Shown here one piece after another: positions 16,904-25,108 of a stretch of 64,000 bases of DNA (its first letter is position 1; each line of letters starts with the position of its first letter). The translations under genes were made by a program, and so were the position numbers. The stretch comes from Sphingopyxis panaciterrae (lineage in GTDB: Bacteria; Pseudomonadota; Alphaproteobacteria; Sphingomonadales; Sphingomonadaceae): positions 159,001 to 223,000 of the forward strand of contig NZ_JAASQN010000006.1 of assembly GCF_011762125.1 (NCBI RefSeq), in the 5' to 3' direction. Under the pieces are notes generated by a model. It searched no databases. It was not told the origin of the DNA and worked only from the letters and a program-made list of their open reading frames with translations.

Positions 16904-17422
16904 ATGGCTGACGAGACCAGCAGCGACCTCAATAACCCCGCCCTCCAGCCCAATGGCGAGGATACGAGCCCCGCGATCGGCCTGATCTCGCAATATGTGA
17001 AGGACATGTCGTTCGAAAATCCGAACGCACCCGCCGTTTACCAGTGGCAGTCGGCGCCGCAGCTCGACGTCCAGTTCAACATCAGCGCCGAAGGGGTCGG
17101 CGAGAATCTGTACGAAGTCGCGCTGAAGGTCGACGTGACGTCGAAGGCCGACGAAGGCACGGCGTTCGTCGTCGACCTCAAATATGCCGGTCTGTTCGGT
17201 GTCCGCAACGTCCCCGACGACCAGCTGCAGCCCTTCTTCCTCGCCGAAGCGCCGCGCATCCTCTTCCCCTTCGCGCGCCGCGTCATCGCCGATGCGGTCC
17301 GCGACGGCGGCTTTCCGCCGCTGCTGCTCGAACCGATCGACTTCCATGGCCTGTTCCAGCAGCAGGTCCAGGCACAGGATGAGGGCTTGGGCGACATTCC
17401 GGCGCCGGTCGGCGAGGCGTAA
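16904..17422 (+). CDS. secB: Protein-export chaperone SecB
   Basis: A 172-residue protein with the SecB core: SQYVKDMSFENPNAPAVYQWQSAPQLDVQFNISAEGV, EVALKVDVTSKADEGTAFVVDLKYAGLF and EAPRILFPFARRVIADAVRDGGFPPLLLEPIDFHGLFQQQ. SecB tetramers keep exported precursors unfolded and hand them to SecA. ATG at 16904 is preferred over an in-frame TTG at 16898. The gene is followed at 28 bases by murJ. Confidence 0.97.
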   Translation: MADETSSDLNNPALQPNGEDTSPAIGLISQYVKDMSFENPNAPAVYQWQSAPQLDVQFNISAEGVGENLYEVALKVDVTSKADEGTAFVVDLKYAGLFGVRNVPDDQLQPFFLAEAPRILFPFARRVIADAVRDGGFPPLLLEPIDFHGLFQQQVQAQDEGLGDIPAPVGEA

Positions 17423-17449
17423 GACGATCCTGCGGGGCGGGCGCACGGC

Positions 17450-19057
17450 TTGACCAGTCTGGTCAAAAGCGTCGGGACGATCGGCGGACTGACGCTGATC
17501 AGCCGGGTCTTCGGCTTCGCGCGTGACATGCTGCTGGCCCGCGTGCTCGGCGCGGGGCTGGCAGCGGACGCCTTCCAGCTCGCCTTCACGCTGCCCAACA
17601 CCTTTCGCCGCCTGTTCGCCGAAGGGGCTTTTTCGGTCGCCTTCGTGCCGATGTACAGCCGCGCGCTGCACGGCGCCGCGAGCGAAGGCGGCGGCGAGGA
17701 AGCGGCGGCGAAATTCGCCGACGATGTCCTGTCGGTCTTCCTGTGGGTCTTGCTTGCCTTTTCGGCGGTGATGATGATCACGATGCCGGGCATCGTCTGG
17801 CTCCTCGCGCGCGATTTCCAGGAGGTGCCGGGCAAGTTCGACCTCGCGGTCTATCTGAGCCGCCTCACCTTTCCCTATCTCGGGCTGATCAGTCTGGTCG
17901 CGATGCTGTCGGGGCTGCTCAACGCGCGATCGCGCTTTGCGCCCGGCGCCCTCGCGCCGGTGCTGCTCAACATCGTGCTGATCGGCGGCATCACCGCGGG
18001 CTGGTGGCTGCGCGGCGACAGCCATGACGACCGCATCGTCGCGATCGCGCTGGCGGTGTCGGTCAGCCTCGCCGGGGTCGCGCAGCTTGCCTATCTCATC
18101 TGGTCGGTGCGCCGCGCCGGCCTCAAGCTCCACTGGCGCCTGCCGCGCTTCACCCCCGAGGTGAAGAAGCTCGGCATGCTGATCCTGCCCGCAACCTTTG
18201 GCGCGGGCATTTACCAGATCAGCCAGTTCGTCGACACCTTCTTCGCGACCTCGCTGCCGCAGGGGTCGCTGACCCTGCTGAAGCTTGCCGACCGGCTGAA
18301 CCAGATGCCGCTCGGCATCGTCGGCATCGCGCTCGGCACCGCGATATTGCCGATGCTGTCGCGGCATATCCATTCGGGCGATGCCAGCGAGGCGCAGCGG
18401 TTGCAGGGCAATGCGTTCGAAATGGCGACGCTGCTGACCCTGCCGGCCGCGGCGGCGCTGGCGATCTGCGCCCCGGCCTTCACCGCCGCCTTTTTCGTCG
18501 GCGGCAAATTCACGGCGGCGGACGGCGCGATCATGGCGCATATCGTCGTCGCACTCGTCGCCGGGCTTCCCGCCTATGTCATCGTCAAAATCCTCAACCC
18601 CGGCTTTTTTGCGCGCGAGGATATGCGCACGCCGGTGTGGACCGCGCTCGCCTCGCTGATCATCAATATCGCGATCAACCTCTATGTCGTCGAGCGATAT
18701 GGCATCGTCGGGCTCGCCGGTGCGACCGCGGCGTCGGCGAGCATCAACTGCCTGCTGCTCTACACCATGCTCCACCGCCGCGGCTGGTTCCACTTCACCG
18801 CCCAGCTCGCCGGCAAGATCGCGCGCCAGATCGTCGCCGTCGCGGTGATGTCGGCACTGCTGTGGTGGATGATGCCGCAGCTCGCGCCTTATTATAGCGG
18901 CGGGGTTTTCGATCGCATCTGGTCGCTCGCAGCGCTCGTCGCGGCGGGCGGCGCTGTCTTCTTCGCCGCCGCCTTCCTCGTCGGCGCGCTTGACAAGGAT
19001 CTGGTCGCCATGCTGACGCGGCGGCGCGCGAAACTACCGGCGCCAGCACAGGAGTAA
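17450..19057 (+). CDS. murJ: Lipid II flippase MurJ
   Basis: A 535-residue inner-membrane protein with about 14 transmembrane helices. It starts with the MurJ signature SLVKSVGTIGGLTLISRVFGFARDMLLARVLGAGLAADAFQLAFTLPNTFRRLFAEGAF, including the conserved arginines. MurJ flips lipid-linked peptidoglycan precursors to the periplasm. The start codon is TTG at 17450. trpS begins 3 bases after its stop, so the two are co-transcribed. Confidence 0.96.
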   Translation: MTSLVKSVGTIGGLTLISRVFGFARDMLLARVLGAGLAADAFQLAFTLPNTFRRLFAEGAFSVAFVPMYSRALHGAASEGGGEEAAAKFADDVLSVFLWVLLAFSAVMMITMPGIVWLLARDFQEVPGKFDLAVYLSRLTFPYLGLISLVAMLSGLLNARSRFAPGALAPVLLNIVLIGGITAGWWLRGDSHDDRIVAIALAVSVSLAGVAQLAYLIWSVRRAGLKLHWRLPRFTPEVKKLGMLILPATFGAGIYQISQFVDTFFATSLPQGSLTLLKLADRLNQMPLGIVGIALGTAILPMLSRHIHSGDASEAQRLQGNAFEMATLLTLPAAAALAICAPAFTAAFFVGGKFTAADGAIMAHIVVALVAGLPAYVIVKILNPGFFAREDMRTPVWTALASLIINIAINLYVVERYGIVGLAGATAASASINCLLLYTMLHRRGWFHFTAQLAGKIARQIVAVAVMSALLWWMMPQLAPYYSGGVFDRIWSLAALVAAGGAVFFAAAFLVGALDKDLVAMLTRRRAKLPAPAQE

Positions 19058-19060
19058 GAC

Positions 19061-20077
19061 ATGCGGATCGTATCGGGCATCCAGCCCACCGGAAATTTGC
19101 ACCTCGGCAATTATCTGGGCGCGATCCGCAACTGGGTGCGGATGCAGGACGATGCGGCGAAGGCAGGCGGCGACTGCCTGTTCTTCCTCGCCGACCTCCA
19201 CGCGCTGTCGATGCCGCATGTTCCGGCGGACCTGACCGCGAACACCCGCGCGATGACCGCCGCCCTTGTCGCGTGCGGGATCGATCCCGACCGTTCGACC
19301 CTGTTCAACCAGGCGCGCGTCCCGGCGCATGCCGAGCTGCAATGGCTGCTGAACGGCACCGCCCGGATCGGCTGGTTGAACCGCATGACGCAGTTCAAGG
19401 ACAAATCGGGAAAGAATCGCGAAGGCGCCTCTGCCGCGCTCTTCACCTACCCGGTGCTGCAGGCGGCCGACGTGCTGCTTTACCAAGCGACGCATGTCCC
19501 GGTCGGCGAAGACCAGAAGCAGCATCTCGAACTGGCACGCGACATCGCGCAGAAGTTCAACAATGATTATGGGACGCCCGAGGCGCCGGTTTTCACCCTT
19601 CCCGACCCGATCATCCCGCCGGACGCGGCGCGCATCATGAGCCTGCGCGACGGATCGGCGAAGATGTCGAAGTCCGACCCGTCGGACATGAGCCGGATCA
19701 ACCTGACCGACGACGCCGACACGATGATGCAGAAGGTCCGCAAGGCGAAGACCGATGCCGAGCCGCTGCCGTCCGAAGCGGCGGGGCTCGAGGGGCGGCC
19801 CGAGGCGAAGAATCTCGTCGGCATCTATGCAACCTTCGCCGATGCGCCGGTGGATAAGGTGCTCAGCGAATATGCCGGCAAGGGCTTCGGCGCGTTCAAG
19901 CCGGCGCTCGGTGATTTGCTGGTTGAAAAACTGGCGCCGATCAACGCGCGTTTCGTGGCATTGAAGGACGATACGGCGGCCCTCGACGCGATTCTCGACA
20001 AAGGCGCCGCCAAGGCGCGGGCCCTTGCAAAACCGACGCTCGACGCCACTTATGACATACTCGGCCTATGTCGCTGA
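19061..20077 (+). CDS. trpS: Tryptophanyl-tRNA synthetase
   Basis: A 338-residue class I aminoacyl-tRNA synthetase. The HIGH-type motif appears as GIQPTGNLHLGNYLGAI and the KMSKS loop as SAKMSKSDPSD. The middle segment GEDQKQHLELARDIAQKFN is typical of bacterial TrpS. It charges tRNA-Trp in the cytoplasm. It lies directly after murJ, a pairing seen in other sphingomonads. A short gap of about 130 bases follows. Confidence 0.97.
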   Translation: MRIVSGIQPTGNLHLGNYLGAIRNWVRMQDDAAKAGGDCLFFLADLHALSMPHVPADLTANTRAMTAALVACGIDPDRSTLFNQARVPAHAELQWLLNGTARIGWLNRMTQFKDKSGKNREGASAALFTYPVLQAADVLLYQATHVPVGEDQKQHLELARDIAQKFNNDYGTPEAPVFTLPDPIIPPDAARIMSLRDGSAKMSKSDPSDMSRINLTDDADTMMQKVRKAKTDAEPLPSEAAGLEGRPEAKNLVGIYATFADAPVDKVLSEYAGKGFGAFKPALGDLLVEKLAPINARFVALKDDTAALDAILDKGAAKARALAKPTLDATYDILGLCR

Positions 20078-20210
20078 AATAACAGCGGCGAAGGAGAACC
20101 GGCCGGGAACGAAGCCGCGACGAAACGGGTTCAACCAAGGTTAAGTCGCATCGGTGTAGTCATGCTATATGAGTGCGATAAATATGCGCATCGAATCACG
20201 GAGCATGAAG

Positions 20211-20897
20211 ATGAGCAAGATGAACCTCCGGCGGCTGGGCCTTGCCGCCATGACGGGCGCGGCGCTGGCGCTGGCCGGCTGCGCGACACCGTTCAAGGCT
20301 GACGTCGCGCGCTTCCAGACGCAGCTTCCCGCGCCGCAGGGCCAGAGCTTCGCGATCGAATCGAACGATCCGACGCTGCAAGGCGGAATCGAGTTCGGCC
20401 AATATGCGAGCCTCGTCGCCGGTGAACTGACGCGCTACGGCTATCGCCCCGCGGCGCCGGGCGAACGCCCCGATATGCTCGTCCGCATGGACTATGGTGT
20501 CGACAAGGGCCGCGAGCGCGTCGTGTCGTCCCCCGGCTTCGGCGATCCGTGGTACGGCGGCTATGGTTATGGCCGCGGTTTCTATCGCCCGGTGATCGTG
20601 CGCGGCCCGCGCGGCCGCCGCTATGTTTATGGCTGGAGCGACCCCTTCATGTGGGGCGGCGGCTTCGGCGGCTATAACGACGTCAGCAGCTACACCGTTT
20701 ATACGAGCGGCATGCAGTTGCAGATCAATCGCGCCACCGACGGCACACGCCTGTTCGAAGGCCGCGCCGAGGCGCAGTCGCGCGACAATGACCTGCAACA
20801 GATCGTCCCCAATCTGATCGAGGCGATGTTCACCAATTTCCCAGGCAATTCGGGCGAACGCGTGCAGATTACGGTGGCTCCGCCCGAGAAGAGATAA
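20211..20897 (+). CDS. DUF4136-type lipoprotein
   Basis: A 228-residue predicted lipoprotein. The signal sequence LGLAAMTGAALALAGC ends in a lipobox cysteine near residue 23. The mature part begins with FKADVARFQTQLPAPQGQSFAIES and ends with LQQIVPNLIEAMFTNFPGNSGERVQITVAPPEK, typical of DUF4136 proteins. A glycine/tyrosine/tryptophan-rich insert lies in the middle (PWYGGYGYGRGFYRP). I chose ATG 20211 because GGAG at 20199-20202 is well spaced for it; ATG codons at 20205 and 20169 are possible. Function is unknown, and a true terminator follows. Confidence 0.78.
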   Translation: MSKMNLRRLGLAAMTGAALALAGCATPFKADVARFQTQLPAPQGQSFAIESNDPTLQGGIEFGQYASLVAGELTRYGYRPAAPGERPDMLVRMDYGVDKGRERVVSSPGFGDPWYGGYGYGRGFYRPVIVRGPRGRRYVYGWSDPFMWGGGFGGYNDVSSYTVYTSGMQLQINRATDGTRLFEGRAEAQSRDNDLQQIVPNLIEAMFTNFPGNSGERVQITVAPPEKR

Positions 20898-20916
20898 TCC
20901 CCGCACAAAGCGGAAC

Positions 20917-20953
20917 AGGGCCCGCTCTCCACTTGGAGGGCGGGCCTTTTTTT
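20917..20953 (+). terminator. Rho-independent terminator
   Basis: GGCCCGCTCTCC, a short ACTTGG loop and AGGGCGGGCC form a stem (20919-20946) followed by seven T residues at 20947-20953. It ends the DUF4136 lipoprotein transcript. Confidence 0.9.
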
Positions 20954-21030
20954 GTTGTGGCGGTTATGGCGGTGGCGGATTCAAAAGAAGAATGGCGGCT
21001 TTGGGGTGGAGAGCTGTCGTTCCTATAACC

Positions 21031-21121
21031 GTCATCCCGGGCTTGACCCGGGATCCCGCTTTTTAAGGTTATCCGGCAACTTGTGACGCCAAGCGGGACC
21101 CCGGATCAAGTCCGGGGTGAC
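21031..21121. repeat. Paired-hairpin intergenic repeat, copy 4
   Basis: Left arm GTCATCCCGGGCTTGACCCG at 21031; right arm ends CCGGATCAAGTCCGGGGTGAC at 21121. It sits in a 445-base gap (20898-21342) that otherwise holds the terminator and about 220 bases in which I see no gene. Confidence 0.85.
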
Positions 21122-21342
21122 GAGGATGGAGATGGCAGCTCTCGGCCATTTCCTACCCTGTATCGTCATCCCCATTGCCGCCGTTACCGGACAACCGCAG
21201 CCCGAATCCGTGAGAACCTTCGTCAATCCGCGACCGCTTTTACGCAGCGCGCCAAATAGTTTTGCACGCAAGGCTAAGCAAGAGCTGCCACGAAGCGTTA
21301 GAGATGCCGCCAAAGGTTCTACACGCACGAAGGGCGCTCTCC

Positions 21343-22236
21343 ATGATGCAAGCAATCCCCCTGATCGATCCGCCGGTGCAGTCGATGACACTGGCCGATG
21401 GCAGGCACCTTGAATGGCGGGAATATGGCCGCCCGGACGGAAGGCCCGTCCTCTATTTTCATGGCGGCGGCGGCTGTAGCATCGAAGGCGGGATTTTCCA
21501 TCGCGAGGCAGCCGGGCAAAATATCCGGCTGATCGCGACCAGTCGGCCCGGCGCCGGCGGTTCAACCGTCTGCCCCGGGCGCCCCGCTGCCGCCTATACC
21601 GACGATTTGGAAGAACTGCTCGCCACACTGGGGATCGACACATTCGCCTGTTTCGGCGAATCGAACGGCGGCATGATGACGCTGGCCGTCACCGCCACCA
21701 TGCATAGCCGCGTCCTTGGCGGCGTGCCGATCAACCCGACCCTGCCCTGGTATGATCCGCTGGCCCGCAGCGTGGCTTCGCGTGGGGCGGCGATCGGATA
21801 TCGCATGATGACATATCTGCCGCGCGTCGTCGCCCGGCTGGCGGCCAATTCGGCGGACAGGATTCGCAGGCAGAAAGCCGAAACGCCCCGCCGCGAAGGC
21901 GAATATAACCGGGTCGACCTGCTCGGACCCCCGCCGGGGATCGAGGCGGATGTTGCCGAAGTCCAATGGCGCACGATGGATCGGACCGATAGCAAGGCGC
22001 TGCTGGCCGAGCTGGCGTGGGCGACAGCGGATTGGGGTTTCGACTATTATGCGATCCCCGTCCCGCTCGATTTTTTCTGCGGCGTCTACGATGCGCAGGC
22101 GCCCTTCGCCTTGGTCCTTGCCGATCGCAATCCGGATGCCCGCTTTCATTATTTCGCGTTCGGCCACAACGGCTTCTCGCACCCCGATGCCAGACGCCGG
22201 ATCGTCGCCACCGTCGCCGGCTATTTCGATCGCTGA
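21343..22236 (+). CDS. Alpha/beta hydrolase
   Basis: A 297-residue alpha/beta-hydrolase-fold protein. It has an oxyanion segment YFHGGGGCSIEGG, a nucleophile elbow FGESNGGMM (G-x-S-x-G with the presumed catalytic serine), and a histidine region FAFGHNGFSHPDARR. The family covers esterases, epoxide hydrolases and proline iminopeptidases, and the substrate is not predictable here. Start uncertain: ATG 21343 or 21346 gives a normal N-terminus, while in-frame ATG codons at 21304 and 21262 would add an atypical leader. It is convergent with dnaA, 33 bases apart. Confidence 0.82.
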   Translation: MMQAIPLIDPPVQSMTLADGRHLEWREYGRPDGRPVLYFHGGGGCSIEGGIFHREAAGQNIRLIATSRPGAGGSTVCPGRPAAAYTDDLEELLATLGIDTFACFGESNGGMMTLAVTATMHSRVLGGVPINPTLPWYDPLARSVASRGAAIGYRMMTYLPRVVARLAANSADRIRRQKAETPRREGEYNRVDLLGPPPGIEADVAEVQWRTMDRTDSKALLAELAWATADWGFDYYAIPVPLDFFCGVYDAQAPFALVLADRNPDARFHYFAFGHNGFSHPDARRRIVATVAGYFDR

Positions 22237-22269
22237 GATCGGGCGCGCCGCCGCCGCCCAGCGGGGAAA

Positions 22270-23625
22270 TCAGCCGTTCAGGCTGCGGCGGATCGCGGCG
22301 ATTTCGGCGTCGAGTTCGCTGTCGCTGACGCGCAGCGCCTCGACCGTGCGCACCGCATGGATCACCGTGCTATGGTCGCGCCCGCCAAAGCGGCGTCCGA
22401 TCTCGGGATAGGAGCGCGGGGTCAGTTCCTTCGCCAGATACATCGCGACCTGGCGCGGGCGCGCGATCGCGCGGACGCGGCGCTTCGATGCCATTTCCGA
22501 CTTGTCGAGGCGATAGTGGGCGCACACCGCGCGCTGGATTTCATCGATCGTGATCCGCGGCCGCGCGCTGCGGACATTTTCGGCGAGCCGGTCCTCGGCG
22601 AGCGCAAGGTCGAGGCGCGCGCCGGTCAGCGCGGCATAAGCGAGCAGCTTGTTGAGCGCGCCTTCTAGTTCGCGGATATTGCGGGTGAAATGCTTGACCA
22701 GATAGGCGACGACATCGTCCGGAACCTCGACCATCGGCATCGCTTCGAGCCGCTGGCGGATGATGCGGTCGCGCAGATCGTCCTCGGGTGCCTCGATATC
22801 GGCGACCAGACCACCAGCCAAACGGGACAGCAGTCGCGCCTCGACCCCGTCGAGCATCGTCGGCGGGCGATCGGCGGTGACGACGAGGCGCTTGCCCGCG
22901 GTCATCAGGTCGTCGATCGTGTGAAGCAGTTCTTCCTGCGTCGAATTCTTGCCGATCACGAACTGGAGATCGTCGAGGAGGAGGAGGTCGGCGGCGCGCA
23001 GCCGCGCCTTGAACGCCATCATATCGCCGCCGCGCATCGCGCCGACGAATTCGAGCATGAATTTTTCCGCCGACATCAGGATGATGTTCGCGGCCGGGTG
23101 AACCGCGGCATAGGCCTGCGCGATCGCATGGAGCAGATGGGTCTTGCCCTGCCCGGTGCCCGAGCAGAGGTAGAGCGGGTTGAACTGCGGCGCTTCGGCC
23201 ATCGCCATGCGGCGCGCGGCATTGGCGGCGAGGATATTGCTGCGCGCGACGACGAAGCGGTCGAATGACAGGCGCGCATCGAAGGGTGACGGCGCCGCGA
23301 TGGCGGCAGGCGCGGGTTCGAACGCCGGCAGCGGCGGGCTGGCGAGGATCGCAGCACGATCGGCGGCCGCGGCGCCGCCGCGCACGGCGACGCTGCGCAC
23401 CGCTGGCAGATGCTGCCGCCATGCCAGTTCGAGCCGGTCGCCGAAGCGTTCGTTGATCCAGTTCGCCGAAAAGCGGCTGGCGGTTTCAAGCGTCACGACG
23501 CCCGATAGCGCGCAATAGTCGGCGAAGCGTACCGGCTTCAACCAATGGTCGAAGGTGCGTACGCCGAGGTCGCGGCGGAGGCCTTCGGCGACGCGCGGCC
23601 AGAGCGCTGCGGCATCGCCGCTCAT
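22270..23625 (-). CDS. dnaA: Chromosomal replication initiator protein DnaA
   Basis: A 451-residue AAA+ initiator that binds oriC and opens the duplex. Domain I is present (WPRVAEGLRRDLGVRTFDHWLKPV) with a short, proline-rich domain II. Domain III has Walker A CSGTGQGKTHLL, Walker B LLLLDDLQF and sensor residues. Domain IV carries the DnaA signature RSYPEIGRRFGGRDHSTVIHAVRTVEAL, which reads the DnaA box. The usual Walker A G-V-G-L-G-K-T is S-G-T-G-Q-G-K-T here. I chose ATG 23625 for the normal N-terminus, as longer starts add low-complexity sequence. It lies downstream of rpsT. Confidence 0.95.
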   Translation of the reverse strand: MSGDAAALWPRVAEGLRRDLGVRTFDHWLKPVRFADYCALSGVVTLETASRFSANWINERFGDRLELAWRQHLPAVRSVAVRGGAAAADRAAILASPPLPAFEPAPAAIAAPSPFDARLSFDRFVVARSNILAANAARRMAMAEAPQFNPLYLCSGTGQGKTHLLHAIAQAYAAVHPAANIILMSAEKFMLEFVGAMRGGDMMAFKARLRAADLLLLDDLQFVIGKNSTQEELLHTIDDLMTAGKRLVVTADRPPTMLDGVEARLLSRLAGGLVADIEAPEDDLRDRIIRQRLEAMPMVEVPDDVVAYLVKHFTRNIRELEGALNKLLAYAALTGARLDLALAEDRLAENVRSARPRITIDEIQRAVCAHYRLDKSEMASKRRVRAIARPRQVAMYLAKELTPRSYPEIGRRFGGRDHSTVIHAVRTVEALRVSDSELDAEIAAIRRSLNG

Positions 23626-23943
23626 CGCCCCTGTTCCCGCGTCGATACCATGCCGATTCCCTCTTGTGTCACGCCGTGTCGCCCCCTGAGCCCCCGCCGC
23701 CCCCGCATGTGGCCCGCCCGCACGCCGATTCGTCACTTGCGCCGGGGCGCAAGCATCCTTTCCCGGGCAAATGGCCCGAAAATATGCGAATCATGTCGAT
23801 GTGGCGGCCACCGGCGAAGGCCGACGACACCCCTGTCTAGTCAGGGCTCGCCGAGTCGAGCAAGGGTCGCCCCTGTAAAAATACTGAAATAAAAATCTTG
23901 ACTCGCCGGACCCCTCAGAAACCCGCGAAACCGGCTTTTTATC

Positions 23944-23986
23944 ACTATATTTCAATGATTTATTTGTGACAATCGCGTCATTGAAA
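23944..23986 (-). promoter_or_regulatory. Candidate dnaA promoter with bracketing inverted repeat
   Basis: On the minus strand TTGTCA (23967-23972) and TATAGT (23944-23949) are separated by exactly 17 bases. The site lies in an AT-rich island (about 23880-23990) in otherwise GC-rich DNA, and implies a leader of about 310 bases before dnaA. A perfect 9-bp inverted repeat, TTTCAATGA (23950-23958) and TCATTGAAA (23978-23986), brackets the -35 element. No clear TTATCCACA-type DnaA boxes are visible in the 23626-24070 gap. Confidence 0.55.
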
Positions 23987-24070
23987 AACGAATCGCCGAA
24001 AATCCGTCACTTACCGCGCTGCAACACTATTGCCATCACCGCGTCATAATCGCGCCGCGACGACGGACGC

Positions 24071-24104
24071 AAAAAGACCCGCCGGACGGGCCGGCGGGTC
24101 TTTT
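24071..24104 (-). terminator. Rho-independent terminator of rpsT
   Basis: GACCCGCCGG (24076-24085) and CCGGCGGGTC (24091-24100) form a perfect 10-bp stem with a 5-base loop. Flanking A and T runs give a U tract in the leftward transcript. It separates rpsT from the dnaA promoter region. Confidence 0.93.
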
Positions 24105-24129
24105 GATCCTTGGTTCGGCAGAAGCCGAA

Positions 24130-24393
24130 TCAGGCGATGGCGTTGACGCTTTTGGTCAGGCGCGAGAATTTGCGCGCGACAGTGTTCTTGTGGAGGACAC
24201 CCTTGGCCACGCCGCGCGCCATTTCGGGCTGCGCAGCCTTCAGTGCGGTTACCGCGGCATCCTTGTCACCGGCGGCGACAGCATTCTCGACCTTCTTCAC
24301 CAGCGTACGGATGCGCGAAACGCGATTCTTGTTCACAACGGTGCGCGCCTGGTTGCGGCGGATGCGCTTTTTTGCCTGCGGCGTATTGGCCAT
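24130..24393 (-). CDS. rpsT: 30S ribosomal protein S20
   Basis: Encodes an 87-residue basic protein, [39 protein letters not shown]..., ending [20 protein letters not shown], a standard S20. S20 binds 16S rRNA early in small-subunit assembly. ATG 24393 follows GAGGAA; a longer frame (METEEF) is unlikely. The gene is directly upstream of dnaA, as in other sphingomonads. Confidence 0.97.
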   Translation of the reverse strand: MANTPQAKKRIRRNQARTVVNKNRVSRIRTLVKKVENAVAAGDKDAAVTALKAAQPEMARGVAKGVLHKNTVARKFSRLTKSVNAIA

Positions 24394-25108
24394 AAATTCC
24401 TCGGTTTCCAAACGGTCTAAGTCAGTCGGAGCGCAGCGTCACCGGAGCAGCCGAATCGCGCAAACAGGCGAATCAATGTCCGGATACGGCCGGTTCCGGT
24501 ACGACCGGACCCTGCTCGAAGGGTGCGCCCATAGCCAGCGAGGCGCTGAAGGTCAATGGCTTTCGGCCCAGCGAGGGGCATTGCAGCGCTCCCGGCAGGG
24601 CGGGCCGGGCGGCCGAGATGACAGGGATTGTCCGCCGCGAGCGCTGCCTTCGCCCAGGGATTCATCGATAAAGCCACAAAAGCCCCGCATGCGGGCACCG
24701 GATTTGTGTCCTTTGAGGCTTTACAGCCTCATCCGCGGGGCTGCCGCCCTAACGACATCCGGTGGGAGGATGGCACGACCGGATAATGTAGGACAGCGCT
24801 TTTTTGCCCGGCCGATGGCGGCGGTTTTGGGGTGGGGAGCGGACGCTGCTTAACGCACCTTCGTCATCCCGGATTTGATCCGGGATCCCGCTTTTTGACC
24901 GCATAATCCGCCTTTGACTTCAAGCGGGACCCCGGATCAAGTCCGGGGTGACGATAAGGGTAATGGCAGCAACCGGCCGAAACCAGCCGCCCCTTCCCCT
25001 GACCATGTCCGGCCGGCCCGCGCTTGGTTACCGAAGATTTACCCTAATTCCCTATGGCATGGTCCAGCGGCGGAGTGCGCCGACCCGATCCGGACCAATC
25101 GAGGACCC
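24394..25108. other. 715-base gene-poor region upstream of rpsT
   Basis: I see no convincing gene here. Three structures stand out. A 9-bp inverted repeat GCAGCGCTC/GAGCGCTGC lies at 24583-24591 and 24639-24647. A two-level hairpin lies at 24681-24742: outer stem AGCCCCGC/GCGGGGCT, and inner perfect hairpin GAGGCT-TTAC-AGCCTC near 24715-24730. A paired-hairpin repeat lies at 24863. The 24681-24742 structure could be a small RNA or the end of one. It lacks tRNA features such as a T-arm. Confidence 0.5.
24863..24952. repeat. Paired-hairpin intergenic repeat, copy 5
   Basis: Left arm GTCATCCCGGATTTGATCCG at 24863; right arm ends CCGGATCAAGTCCGGGGTGAC at 24952. The left arm mixes features of the two arm types seen in other copies. 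Confidence 0.85.

Noticed and set aside
23626-24070. Chromosomal origin (oriC) next to dnaA
   Set aside because: The region is AT-rich but I could not find a cluster of TTATCCACA-like boxes. In many alphaproteobacteria the origin lies elsewhere.
24417-24698. Small minus-strand gene upstream of rpsT
   Set aside because: The 93-residue product has no recognisable features and the region holds inverted repeats instead; coding evidence is absent.
24681-24742. A tRNA gene
   Set aside because: The outer stem and length are superficially tRNA-like, but there is no T-arm GGTTCGA(A)TCC or anticodon arm.
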